A stretch of DNA of 64,000 bases from Trematomus loennbergii (GCA_012861695.1 JAAOOA010000577.1:117001-181000); one strand, 5' to 3'. Shown: positions 11,992 to 23,740, counted from the first letter of the stretch. Notes: a model not told the origin generated them from the letters alone. A program made the numbers and translations.

Positions 11992-12340
11992 TTATTTGTC
12001 CTTATTTTCCCGCTCCTGTGGCGTTAACAGCGCTTCGATTAATTATAGAGCGTTTAATGAATATTGTTTGAAATACAAACTCTGTTGAGAAGGAACTAGA
12101 TATGCTGTGGTTAGAGAGCTGAATAACAGAAAGGCTGCACCACTTTATTGAAATGACAATATCGACTTTACAAATATCGACTTTACAAATATCTCCCGCA
12201 GAGAAATCCCGGCTTGCAAATCAGTTAATTCAGACGTAATAAAACATATTTGTTTGGTACGGATCGTCCTGGAAGTATCACACTGTGATCGTTTTAATAC
12301 ATTTCCAATCATAATGAGAACTATGATTCAAAGTGATATA
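11992..12340 (+). repeat. duplicated non-coding segment, copy 1
   Basis: The segment aligns with 23396-23740 on the same strand at roughly 80-85 percent by eye. Long exact blocks include GCTTCGATTAATTATAGA, TTGAAATACAAACTCTGTTG and AACAGAAAGGCTGCACCA. The similarity starts and stops sharply and shows no inverted termini, tail or open frame. It could be an old dispersed element or a duplicated regulatory element. It contains TTAATTA, a homeodomain-type core. Confidence 0.8.
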
Positions 12341-12966
12341 ATGATCGTGCACTTTCCTTGGATCTGTCAAAGACCCGGAGGAACAAGCACCAACGTCTGA
12401 TTTGATTTTGGATTTGAATTGATTTTTTCGGATGTGTAAAACAAGAATATAACAAAAAAATAATAATAATGAAATGAAACATGAGAATGATTATACTATA
12501 CAAACTTAAGCTGTGTCACATTGATATGATATATAAAACCAAATGATCTACTTATCTACACATCTGAAAAGTGGTGGGAAGAAGTTTACACTTATTTAAT
12601 CCCACCGCTTCTCCAAAAAACTACATTATTAACATATATATTTTTTCTTTTCTTAAAGAAAATACATTTGTTATTGAAAAACCAACACATAAATAAACAA
12701 ACAAATACATAAAAAAGGTAAATGGTAATCAAGAAAAGATACAATAACAAAAAATTATATAAATAAACCGTAAACACCCAGTTATTTAAACAATGCCATC
12801 CCTGTATCTTGTGCAAATCAGTTCAGTCGGACAACTCACGTGTTTCTTTAACATGTCTATTAGAAGCAGCATATTTGAGTTTGGCGACTAGGCTCGGGCC
12901 TCATCACTCCACAGATATACATAGCACCATGAGTGATGATTAGATAACTACACCCCCGAGCCTACA
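12341..12966. other. AT-rich, no gene recognised
   Basis: Low-complexity AT-rich sequence with many AATAA and ATAAATAAA words. No array or transposon end was recognised. Confidence 0.3.
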
Positions 12967-13626
12967 GGTGGGAGCTGGGTGGAAGCTGGGGTGGAAGCTG
13001 GGGTGGAAGCTGGGGTGGAAGCTGGGGTGGAAGCTGGGGTGGAAGCTGGGGTGGAAGCTGGGTGGAAGCTGGGGTGGAAGCTGGGGTGGAAGCTGGGGTG
13101 GAAGCTGGGGTGGAAGCTGGGTGGAAGCTGGGTGGAAGCTGGGGTGAAGCTGGGGGGAAGCTGGGGTGGAAGCTGGGTGGAAGCTGGGGTGGAAGCTGGG
13201 GGGAAGCTGGGGTGGAAGCTGGGGTGGAAGCTGGGGTGGAAGCTGGGGGGGAAGCTGGGGAGGAAGCTGGGGTGGAAGCTGGGGAGGAAGCTGGGGTGGA
13301 AGCTGGGGTGGAAGCTGGGGTGGAAGCTGGGTGGAAGCTGGGGGGAAGCTGGGGAGGAAGCTGGGGTGGAAGCTGGGGTGGAAGCTGGGGTGGAAGCTGG
13401 GTGGAAGCTGGGGTGGAAGCTGGGGTGGAAGCTGGGTGGAAGCTGGGTGGAAGCTGGGGTGGAAGCTGGGGTGGAAGCTGGGGTGGAAGCTGGGGTGGAA
13501 GCTGGGGTGGAAGCTGGGGTGGTGGTGGGGTGGAAGCTGGGGTGGAAGCTGGGGTGGAAGCTGGGGTGGAAGCTGGGGTGGAAGCTGGGGTGGAAGCTGG
13601 GGTGGAAGCTGGGGTGGTGGTGGGGC
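12967..13626 (+). repeat. 12-bp G-rich minisatellite (about 54 units)
   Basis: The basic unit is GGGGTGGAAGCT, repeated over about 660 bp with variants that lose one G or replace GGTGG by GGGG or GAGG. GGTGGTGG blocks occur near the end. The + strand presents runs of three or four G spaced by about eight bases. The period is four codons, so all frames on both strands stay open for about 200-270 codons. These frames are artefacts. Confidence 0.97.
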
Positions 13627-14209
13627 AGGCGAGCAGCAGCGACGTGGAAGTAGCTGCAGCGATAGCAGCAGCAAGCAATGCATAGAGAGAGATCTGGCCG
13701 GTTCAATAGAGCGGCATATTAAGGACACTCTGTTTGGTTGGTTGTAGAGTGGCAAGGGGCGTTATGTATGAATTCAGCATAAGTGCTCGAGTTGACTGCC
13801 TGAACTAGCTCGCAGGCTTCGCCCCATTCCTTATACCTTGTACGTTGCTTTAGAGGTTAGCATCCCACAGGATGATAACGTTGTCTTTACTAATCAAGGT
13901 GTTTATAAAAGGAGAGGGAACATGGAGCCAACCGAAGAAATACCACGGCGAATACCAGGAGCAAAACGCCAGGATTCACTGAGTGGGTTTTACAGAGAGT
14001 GGGTTTTATCAGGGCTTTAATGTGTGACAACCTCACATATCCCATAAATGGAAAAGCAAAGCGTAACAACAGGAAATTGAGTCTGACAACACAGAGCTGT
14101 GGGGATAGAAACATGCTAACCGTATCAACAACACAATCAGAAATATTGATTTACACGTGATGGTGCAAATGATAAGATTCTAATGGAAAGAATGGTAGAA
14201 TACAAATAT
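13627..14209. other. no gene recognised
   Basis: Complex sequence between two arrays. No exon, transposon end or internal repeat was identified. Confidence 0.3.
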
Positions 14210-14213
14210 TTAA

Positions 14214-15626
14214 AGGGACCCTATTCGGCTTTTTAGGGTTTCTACTTTTCCTGTAGTGTTTTTTATAGGTTTTAGTGCATGTCAATGGTCTGCAAAGACT
14301 ACAATCCCTGTTTAAAGTAGAGACACTACACACTGATATACATCTGAACATCAGCAGGAGAGGACTCTTTAAAGTAGAGACACTACATACTGATATACAC
14401 CTGAACATCAGCAGGAGAGGACTCTTTAAAGTAGAGACACTACATACTGATATACACCTGAACATCAGCAGGAGAGGACTCTTTAAAGTAGAGACACTAC
14501 ATACTGATATACACCTGAACATCAGCAGGAGAGGACTCTTTAAAGTAGAGACACTACATACTGATATACACCTGAGCATCAGCAGGAGAGGACTCTTTAA
14601 AGTAGAGACACTACATACTGATATACACCTGAACATCAGCAGGAGAGGACTCTTTAAAGTAGAGACACTACATACTGATATACAACTGAAGATGAGCAGG
14701 AGAGGACTCTTTAAAGTAGAGACACTACATACTGATATACACCTGAACATCAGCAGGAGAGGACTCTTTAAAGTAGAGACACTACATACTGATATACAAC
14801 TGAAGATGAGCAGGAGAGGACTCTTTAAAGTAGAGACACTACATACTGATATACACCTGAACATCAGCAGGAGAGGACTCTTTAAAGTAGAGACACTACA
14901 TACTGATATACACCTGAACATCATCAGGAGAGGACTCTTTAAAGTAGAGACACTACATACTGATATACACCTGAACATCAGCAGGAGAGGACTCTTTAAA
15001 GTAGAGACACTACATACTGATATACAACTGAAGATGAGCAGGAGAGGACTCTTTAAAGTAGAGACACTACATACTGATATACACCTGAACATCAGCAGGA
15101 GAGGACTCTTTAAAGTAGAGACACTACATACTGATATACACCTGCACATCAGCAGGAGAGGACTCTTTAAAGTAGAGACACTACATACTGATATACACCT
15201 GAACATCAGCAGGAGAGGACTCTTTAAAGTAGAGACACTACATACTGATATACACCTGAACATCAGCAGGAGAGGACTCTTTAAAGTAGAGACACTACAT
15301 ACTGATATACACCTGAACATCAGCAGGAGAGGACTCTTTAAAGTAGAGACACTACATACTGATATACACCTGAACATCAGCAGGAGAGGACTCTTTAAAG
15401 TAGAGACACTACATACTGATATACATCTGAACATCAACAGGAGAGGACTCTTTAAAGTAGAGACACTACATACTGATATACAACTGAAGATGAGCAGGAG
15501 AGGACTCTTTAAAGTAGAGACACTACATACTGATATACACCTGAACATCAGCAGGAGAGGACTCTTTAAAGTAGAGACACTACATACTGATATACACTGA
15601 ACATCAGCAGGAGAGGACTCTTTAAA
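14214..15626 (+). mobile_element. TTAA MITE (family A) with 57-bp array
   Basis: TTAA at 14210-14213 is followed by AGGGACCCTATTCGGC and then by a leader with TTTTAGTGCATGTCAATGG and TCTGCAAAG, which parallels 37608-37858 closely. The 57-bp array starts within the leader at 14311 and runs to 15626. No right-hand inverted end was found, so the element may have been truncated when the array expanded. Confidence 0.72.
14311..15626 (+). repeat. 57-bp tandem array, about 23 units
   Basis: The unit is the same as at 9747-10090. Variant units with CAACTGAAGATGAG in place of CACCTGAACATCAG occur four times, scattered through the array, which shows that variants spread by conversion or unequal exchange. 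The period is an exact multiple of three, so frames of about 440 and 465 codons stay open on the two strands. They have no gene-like context and are rejected as genes. Confidence 0.97.
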
Positions 15627-16947
15627 TAGGCAATATTTGTTTAAGTGCCACGTACGGAAGTAGGTGGTTATAGATTAGACTTTATACAAACAATTAAATG
15701 TAAAAACCCCTTCTTTACTTTGAACTAACTATAGTATGGAAATAAATAATTCAGTCTCTCAGTAATTGAATGAGCGCTGATATCATAAATATTTCTATCA
15801 CATTACACATGTTATTAAGTTCTAAGAGCTTTATTATTTAATGTCCTGCAGCCAATTAAGGGAAGCTTTTGGAAAGTCATGCACACAATGTGAAAACGCT
15901 GACAATGCTCGTTTAAATGTCATCACTTCAGTTCAGGGTCATGATTTTTACTTTAGATTTCAACAAAACAATAGAGCAAGAGACGAGCCACATGATATGT
16001 AATCTTAATATTGAGGCGATGCTCAGAATATACATATATTAAGACTTGTCCAGTGATGTATCTCTTCACTGTGTTACAGAAAGTGCACCAATTAGCTGTG
16101 TTTGGTGGCTCTCTGTTTCCTCATGGAGAACTAAAATAATAATGAAAACCAGCAGCTTCTAAGCCTCTTACATCCTCTATACTCTGAGTCCTGCTTCAGC
16201 CTTTAAATCGCCATCAGTTGACAGAGTAATCAGCGTTGTTTTAATTAAGTTGTCTAAGTTTCCCAGATGCATTTCCCCTCTCCCCCACACACTCTGAGCA
16301 TCTGCAGAAAAACACTGAAAAAGTTGCTTTAAATTAAAACTTTGCTCATCAGAACAGATGTCAAAACACGCAGGCTACGTGTTTAACATCCACGTATAGG
16401 GAAAGGACATATGTGCAGAACTGTGTGTTGCTGTGATTAAAAGCTTCTCTGCAGATTATTTAATCAAAATCAGAATTCTGTTTCCCCGTGTGAGTTTAAT
16501 TTAATAAATACTTTAAAAATAAATAAGTATCCATGGTAATTCAGATAGGAGAATACATTGGAATATTACAATATAAGTGTGGGGGGAAACTTCTGAAGCA
16601 ATTGGAAACAGGACTCAGAGAGACACGAGGAGAGCTGGAGCTTTGATGGCAACACTGACGGTTTATTTGGAGTTACGGCCGGAGAATTGACAAGACATGT
16701 GGTGTGTCACGAGTTGACACAGCGGTTGCCAAACCAATTCTGAAGAACTCTTCTGTAGCTCGAGGTTTAACTAGTTCAGAGTGTAATAATCAACATTCTT
16801 CATCAGCGAGACTAAAGCAATATGGACCCTGAATCTAACTAGAGCTCTCGTCCATAGGAAAGAATGTGCGCCAGGGAACCTACGTCCTGAACAGTAAACT
16901 ACCTCATGGCGGCTTGTGCTCGGTCATAGACTGGCATCAACAATGCG
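15627..16947. other. no gene recognised
   Basis: AT-rich, single-copy-looking DNA. No transposon end or exon could be supported. Confidence 0.3.
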
Positions 16948-18083
16948 CCCAAGCTCCTCCCCCTTAAGAGATAGCAGCAATACCCAAGCTCCTCCCCCTT
17001 AAGAGAGATAGCAGCAATACCCAAGCTCCTCCCCCTTAAGAGAGATAGCAGCAATACCCAAGCTCCTCCCCCTTAAGAGAGATAGCAGCAATACCCAAGC
17101 TCCTCCCCCTTAAGAGAGATAGCAGCAATACCCAAGCTCCTCCCCCTTAAGAGAGATAGCAGCAAACCCAAGCTCCTCCCCTTAAGAGAGATAGCAGCAA
17201 TACCCAAGCTCCTCCCCCTTAAGAGATAGCAGCAATACCCAAGCTCCTCCCCTTAAGAGATAGCAGCAATACCCAAGCTCCTCCCCCTTAAGAGAGATAG
17301 CAGCAATACCCAAGCTCCTCCCCCTTAAGAGAGATAGCAGCAATACCCAAGCTCCTCCCCCTTAAGAGAGATAGCAGCAATACCCAAGCTCCTCCCCCTT
17401 AAGAGAGATAGCAGCAATACCCAAGCTCCTCCCCCTTAAGAGAGATAGCAGCAATACCCAAGCTCCTCCCCTTAAGAGAGATAGCAGCAATACCCAAGCT
17501 CCTCCCCTTAAGAGAGATAGCAGCAATACCCAAGCTCCTCCCCCTTAAGAGAGATAGCAGCAATACCCAAGCTCCTCCCCCTTAAGAGAGATAGCAGCAA
17601 TACCCAAGCTCCTCCCCCTTAAGAGAGATAGCAGCAATACCCAAGCTCCTCCCCTTAAGAGAGATAGCAGCAATACCCAAGCTCCTCCCCCTTAAGAGAG
17701 ATAGCAGCAATACCCAAGCTCCTCCCCCTTAAGAGAGATAGCAGCAATACCCAAGCTCCTCCCCCTTAAGAGAGATAGCAGCAATACCCAAGCTCCTCCC
17801 CCTTAAGAGAGATAGCAGCAATACCCAAGCTCCTCCTTAAGAGAGATAGCAGCAATACCCAAGCTCCTCCCCTTAAGAGAGATAGCAGCAATACCCAAGC
17901 TCCTCCCCCTTAAGAGAGATAGCAGCAATACCCAAGCTCCTCCCCTTAAGAGAGATAGCAGCAATACCCAAGCTCCTCCCCCTTAAGAGAGATAGCAGCA
18001 ATACCCAAGCTCCTCCCCCTTAAGAGAGATAGCAGCAATACCCAAGCTCCTCCCCCTTAAGAGAGATAGCAGCAATACCCAAG
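16948..18083 (+). repeat. 37-bp minisatellite, about 31 units
   Basis: The unit runs CCCAAGCTCCTCCCCCTTAA then GAGAGATAGCAGCAATA. Units differ mainly by the number of C in the C-run (four or five, once two) and by a missing GA in GAGAGA. The array is very homogeneous, which suggests recent expansion. Every unit has a CCTCCCCC box and a CTTAAG palindrome. No matching array occurs elsewhere in the window. Confidence 0.97.
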
Positions 18084-19228
18084 GCCGTAGACCTATGCCA
18101 TGGGAAAGGAGACAGTGAAGAGAGAAATGATGAACTGTGTCAAGGTTGAATACCTAAGCAAATTATTCCCTAACAATAATAATACAAGAAAAACTCAAAT
18201 AAATAAAAAGATAAATGAGTAACAATGCAAATGCAAATAGGAAAGATTACAAATAAAGAGTGAACTTGCATTTTACATTACGTGAATAAAATAAACACAA
18301 TCAAAATAAAAAATGATAAAGATATCAATAATTATCCATGGGAGCAGCCAGTAGTAAAATGTATAAATTGAAAAATGTAAGTGTCTTTATTGCACAGACG
18401 TTTTATTCATATATCCTTTTAATTGTATTGTTTTTATGTATTACTTATGATAGTAAAGCTGCTGTCAGAGTCAGACATATATATTCACAATGCATCGTAT
18501 AAATTGTCTGTGTAATATAAATACATTAAAAAAGGACAGTTAGAAATAAAGAAGTCGTTGTTTCTTAGATTGCCCGTCACTATCCATGTTGCTTTGATGA
18601 TCTATTTACACCTTCATCAAATAGTCACATGGTCTATAATTCAAACTCTATAAGTTGCATTCAAAATGATAATCTGTTATTATACTAACTGTTATTCATG
18701 TGAGTGCTTTGTTGCTACAGGATGTTTCATGTATGATATGCAATGCATGAACAGATAAGTGCACATCTTTAGGAGCCACACAGTGATCTGTAATGTGATA
18801 TCTGTGCGTCTGAACACTCAAACTGAAGAGTTTCACATTACTCCATCTTCATATTTACCTCAGAGCAGACTCATTAGAGATATGAGTGCATTGCTGAATA
18901 CATTTACATAGTATTAAAGACAAGTGATACTTGTGGCGTCCATACAGCACTTTATGGATGGTCTTTTGGCCACTTTCCACCCTCTCTGACTCGGGGCGTC
19001 TCTCTGCCAAACTGAGTCACTTAAATATGTGATCTTGAATCTTAAATCGACTAAGAACATCTTGGTAAATGGGTAAAGAGTTAAGTATAGGGTGGCACAA
19101 TAACAAATAAAAACAATGTATGATATTGCAATTTGATTAATGTTATTGGAGGGAATTAAACATTATTGTTGGAGCAATAAAGTATTTTGTTTGTTTAATT
19201 TTTCTATTTAGTTTGTATTTCAAATGAA
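18084..19228. other. AT-rich, no gene recognised
   Basis: AT-rich single-copy-looking DNA with several AATAAA words. No exon or transposon end was identified. Confidence 0.3.
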
Positions 19229-20455
19229 CCCTTGTGTTGTGTTCGGAAGCTGTTACCGTTCATGGTGCTCGCGGGTCAGTTTTGACCCATGATTTATCTC
19301 AGTCCAAACACACACAAAAAATGACTATCATCCAATATTGTTTGAACTACATCATAACTAACTTATAATGCATTCATAACCGTACCATCCTGCTGTAATT
19401 TAATGTTATGGCCCCAAAACACATCACACCACATATTGCACACGTGCATGTGTGAGTTCAGGTTCAAGTGTTACGGAGCGTCCACACATCAGCGTTAAAA
19501 AATCTTGGAGGTGGGCGTATCTGAAGCTTGGGGATTTTTTGCCAACAACCAATCACATGAATCTCCCGCCCCCGACATACGAAGCAAAAAAAGCCCGAAG
19601 TAAAGTGGATATAAACTCCCCAAACAGGCGAAGACTACCACTGTCTCTGCCACCTCCCTCCATGCCTGGCTCCTCCGGTTTGTATCCCGGTAGGTAAATA
19701 GGGTCTGGTCATAAAGCACCGGGTGATTCCCTACCGCTCATTTCTCCTCCATGTTTTGGAATATGAGGAAATGACCTGCGGTATGTCTCTCCCAGCATAC
19801 ACGCCGTTTGATTGGCTAGAGCTTGAACTGTCAGATTTGCATACACAGGATTTGATTGGCTGATGCTTCCACCTCAGCTTCAAAAGTTGAACATTGCTCA
19901 ACTTATGAATCCTGAAAATCCTGAAAATCTCCGCTCTGCTTCCCACAATGCAGTTCGGCGAAAAGTGAGGCAAAGTGACGTCACCCCATTCAAAGTGAAT
20001 GGGCAGAAGCGTTTCAAGATTTTTTAACGCTGCTGTGTGGACGGGCCGTTAGTGTCAGATTCTTTGAGAAAGGTTGAGTTCCCGTCGGGGGAGGGGGGCA
20101 GAGGGAGGGGAGACCAGGTGCATGTTGCGAACAATTATTGTTACAGTGGATGAAGGGGGTTAGGGGGGGGTGTCTAAAGTCAAAGATGATTCTTGATTGG
20201 GCCAAATTTGACCTCGAGTCACCCACAACATGCTGCTGGGTCTCCCCCATAGACTGGTCTCCCCAGACCCCAACACCAAATTATACACTTTTTTAGAGAC
20301 CTTCAGACTTGGCTAAAATGGTCAAAATCAGTTTTCTAGAGTTTATATATCTGTTGTGGAGGATATCATGAAGCCTGATACAAAAAACTAGAGCGTAGTT
20401 ATTATATAATTTTAACTTGAAACGGGTCACGGGAGACCCCAACACAACGTAAGGG
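19229..20455. mobile_element. piggyBac-like non-autonomous element
   Basis: The left end reads CCCTTGTGTTGTGTTCGG and the right end CCCCAACACAACGTAAGGG, which are inverted and nearly complementary. TTAA follows the right end at 20456-20459; the left flank is TGAA, one base different. CCC-type ends with a TTAA target suit piggyBac. Another element (19474-20048) is inserted inside. The interior has GTCAGTTTTGACCCATG near the left end and no open frame of note. Confidence 0.72.
19474..20048 (-). mobile_element. Harbinger-like MITE nested in piggyBac-like element
   Basis: The ends are CGGAGCGTCCACACATCAGC and GCTGTGTGGACGGGCCG. Behind them are complementary blocks GTTAAAAAATCTTG and CAAGATTTTTTAAC. 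TTA flanks both sides (19471-19473 and 20049-20051), which fits the three-base target of PIF/Harbinger elements. A shorter relative in the other orientation is at 45703-46018; shared words include TTCAAAGTGAATGGGCAGAA and ATTGCTCAACTT. There is no transposase. Confidence 0.78.
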
Positions 20456-20459
20456 TTAA

Positions 20460-21105
20460 CACCTCTTTTTAATTCTGCACAGCTGTCCTCTTTACATAGC
20501 AATACTGCACACTTTATTTTACTATTATTTATATTTTGTGTTAATATTCCTTCATATTATTTATGTTTAAATACTTTTTTAAACAGTTTTTTGAATAACT
20601 CGGTCTTTTTATAATAATGTATTTTCTCTTACTGTGTTTATGAAAGCACCAAAAACACAAAAAAACTAAATGTGTAAATCTATTGAGCAAAGAATAAGTT
20701 TCTCATTGTGAAATGTATTTCCACATCCTTACACTTTACTTTTATACATGTTTGAAGTAGATAATCTGTCTCGCCCCCCCCCCCCCCCCCCTCCATGTGT
20801 GTCGCTGCAGAATAAAGCCATCATTGTGAATAAAGAACTTGAATAAAATCAAAAGGTTTTAATTTTCGTTTTCAATAATTAGTATGAAAGAAATCCAGCT
20901 GCTTACGCTCCGCCTGCTGCCTTTTGTGCACTGATTTGGTGACGAGAACAAAGTCTATAATGATGACGCACACACTTACATTTCATTTCAATTAACAAGC
21001 AACTCTTGGTAGAAGAAATATCTGGTTGTGCTTTACAGAATAAAACCTTAAAATCCTGGTGAAGCGCTACTAGAAAATGTGTATGTATTGTACATGCAGG
21101 CTGAC
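20460..21105. other. AT-rich, no gene; C-run at 20774-20791
   Basis: AT-rich sequence with an uninterrupted run of about 18 C at 20774-20791. Nothing else was recognised. Confidence 0.4.
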
Positions 21106-21345
21106 AGTGGATATACAGTGGATATACAGTGGATATACAGTGGATATACAGTGGATATACAGTGTAGTGTATATACAGTGGATATACAGTGGATATACAG
21201 TGTAGTGTATATACAGTGGATATACAGTGTATATACAGTGGATATACAGTGGATATACAGTGGATATACAGTGTATATACAGTGGATATACAGTGGATAT
21301 ACAGTGGATATACAGTGGATATACAGTGGATATACAGTGGATATT
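21106..21345 (+). repeat. 12-bp minisatellite (tggatatacagt)
   Basis: About 20 units of TGGATATACAGT, with three insertions or variants of the type GTGTAGTGTATATACAG and GTGTATATACAG. The period is four codons and the array stays open in several frames, which explains the tyrosine/isoleucine-rich false open frames there. Confidence 0.95.
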
Positions 21346-22477
21346 TAGTATAATTACAGTTCTGAATCACAGGCGAAACACTTGTGATGAGTGTATCTCT
21401 AGAAATCAATCAAGAGTGAAGCCAACCTAGGCGTAAAATGTTTAAATAAACCGTATATTTAGAGCTGAACTTTCCCTGAGAGCAGCAGCATTACAGTGTA
21501 CACGTTATATTCCCTATAATGCACCTACACTGTTATTAATGTATGCTCCTGCATGTGTGGATGGTTTTACGGGGGAATCTGATCATTGATTGATAATATG
21601 GCTCTTGTGTCTCCTGGGGGAAATCAGCGGAGGAACAGAGCGTGCTCCATCATCAATTCAGAGAATTAAAAGTCCTGCTACGTGTTACAGGACGTTAGTG
21701 AGCATTCACCGAATCTGCTTTATGGTTTTCATTGCAGCAGGTGAACCGATACGTTCATAAAGTGTGTGTGAGCTTAACTGTGTGTGTTAAACTAAAACGG
21801 AGCATTTTCTGTCAGCTCAGATTTTAATTCTGCTTTTTTAAACTGTAGTATGTGCTGATGGGTTTCATGAAAGGCAGGTTTTCCTATAAAAAATCATATC
21901 TGATCCTAAATATCTTGGTGTCTTCCTTTCTAAGGTCCCATTGATCTGCTGTCTTACATAATACACATACAAACATCTTATTGATATGTGTTTCCGTGTT
22001 TATCTGCACTGCATTTGATATTGAGGTAATCCTAAAGTAACGGAAAGCAATCAGGTAACGTTCATATTGTGATATAGATGTAAAACAATGTACAGGTAAC
22101 TAGCAATTATGACGGAAACTCCCTCAGTAACCCTCATTCCACAAAGGGAATAAATGATCCATATATGTATCACCAATTCACATAAACGAAATGTACACTG
22201 TCCAACTGTTGCCTTGGATTTCTATTAACGTACAAAATAATCTGCAAACAAGTGAAAAACATCGTATTGATATGTATTTTCTCTTGTATTAACTTGCATT
22301 GCATTTGATATTGAGGTAAACAAAAAAGAATCAAAAGGTTACACTACTTTTATATTTTGATACTTAGAATAGATCACGTTTTGTTTTTTTTTAAATAACC
22401 CTTCCAACTCTGCCCACATCTCTTGCAAAAAAAAGAGATTAAATGATCTCGATTCATATTTGTCACCACAAAAAAAA
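21346..22477. other. no gene; diverged local duplication
   Basis: Two stretches at about 21970-22110 and 22250-22390 share TATTGATATGT and GCATTTGATATTGAGGTAA in the same order, about 280 bp apart. This looks like an old local duplication. No exon is visible. Confidence 0.45.
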
Positions 22478-22690
22478 TCTGACTTTTTCTAAAAATCAAA
22501 AAAATCTGCATTTTTCTCAAAATGCTGTATTTTTCTCAAAATTCAGACTTTTTCTCAAAAATCTAAAAAATCTGACTTTTTCTCAAAAATCTAAAAAATC
22601 TGACTTTTTCTCCAAATCTAAAAAATCAGACTTTTTCTCAAAAATAAAAAAAATCAGACTTTTTCTCAAAATTCGGACTTTTTCTGAATA
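22478..22690 (+). repeat. T/A-rich 26-32-bp tandem repeat
   Basis: Imperfect units of the form CTGACTTTTTCTCAAAAAT followed by CTAAAAAAT, about seven copies. The purine and pyrimidine tracts are strongly strand-biased. Confidence 0.9.
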
Positions 22691-22719
22691 CTTAAAAATG
22701 TTAATAATCACTGGTCCCC

Positions 22720-23100
22720 GCTTGAGCTTCAATCTCAGGATCCATGTATCTGTGATCCTCTCCAGAATGGAAGTAGTCATCACATACAGAGCATCAACTA
22801 GTTCCTGAACAGTGTCCTTCACATGCTGATATCCAAGAGAGGGAGTTACACAGTCACAAGATGGAGGAATAGAAAGCGTATTCAATGTTTACTTCAGATT
22901 AGCTCCACGTCAGAAATGAGCATGCTTGTCATATGTCTATCTCCATAGAGGCTGAATCATCATGTTAATCACATAGCTATCATATGCCTCAAACAGTCCT
23001 GATGCTCTTCTAGGTAATCATACATCCTGTCTGTACACAGCTACAGGTGGGATACCTTTGTTATCATGTTGCTCTGATATTAGAAGAGGACGTTCAGTAT
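22720..23100 (-). repeat. dispersed segment of unknown nature, copy 1
   Basis: The part 22805-23100 is nearly identical to 56025-56320 on the same strand, with only a handful of differences, for example one indel in GAAAGCGTATTC against GAAAGCAGTATTC. The outer 80 bp on the left are much less alike. Such high identity 33 kb apart implies recent copying. The minus strand has a 100-codon frame in copy 1, but the match in copy 2 is not open in the same way, so coding is not supported. The strand is arbitrary. Confidence 0.8.
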
Positions 23101-23395
23101 TTCCCCAACACTGACTTTTAGTTTTCTGTGTCAGGATTTCTCCCTAATGTTCAGATCAGGGGATTATCCTCCTTTCATTCAGAGTTTCATTGAGAAGTCA
23201 AACCTCTGACCCAGATTCTCCTCCCTCTCGTATCCTTTCTGTCCACGTTACCCTCCGTGCATGTATGCAATTTCAATTATTTATAAGTTGAATCCCATAA
23301 CATGTGCTGCAGTATTGAAGCGCCGCCTCACATAAAGCAACACGTTAATGAGAAGCGCTACGAACGTTACAGAGCTCTGTACAGAATTGATTGCA

Positions 23396-23740
23396 TTTAT
23401 TTGTCCTTATGTTCCCGCTCCTGTGGCATTAACAGTGCTTCGATTAATTATAGAACGTTTAATTAATATTGTTTGAAATACAAACTCTGTTGAGAAACAA
23501 TTAGATATGCTGTGGTTATAGCGCTGAATAACAGAAAGGCTGCACCATTAAAACAACATTTTATTGAAATGGAAATATCGACTCTCTTGCAGAGAAATAC
23601 TCGCCTACAAATCAATTCATTCAGATTTAACAAAACGTATTTACATATATATACACATCCTCCTAAATGTCACACTGTGATCGTTTTAATATATTTTCCA
23701 ATCAATTCCAAATAATGAGCACTATGATTTAAAAGTGATC
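23396..23740 (+). repeat. duplicated non-coding segment, copy 2
   Basis: The segment pairs with 11992-12340 on the same strand. It begins TTTATTTGTCCTTATGTTCC and ends near ACTATGATTTAAAAGTGAT. It lies about 300 bp after the dispersed segment at 22720-23100, but copy 1 has no such neighbour, so the two repeats moved separately. Confidence 0.8.

Noticed and set aside
12940..13755. Pro/His/Ser-rich and Glu/Ala/Gly-rich open frames of 190-271 codons, six overlapping
   Set aside because: They come from the 12-bp array, which is open in all frames on both strands.
14151..15600. Open frames of 441 and 465 codons on the two strands
   Set aside because: They are produced by the 57-bp array, whose period is an exact multiple of three. 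The protein is a pure 19-residue repeat on both strands, with no start context or domain.
16948..18083. Regular 37-bp repeats that might suggest a CRISPR array
   Set aside because: There are no unique spacers between repeats; the whole period is repeated. The DNA is eukaryotic.
19452..20250. Short open frames of 74-81 codons
   Set aside because: They are within nested non-autonomous transposons and have no homology-like features.
22583..22885. 100-codon minus-strand frame that looks somewhat protein-like
   Set aside because: The near-identical copy at 56025-56320 does not keep the frame at its ends, and part of the frame lies in the T/A-rich tandem repeat. Coding is not supported, though the segment is kept as a finding.
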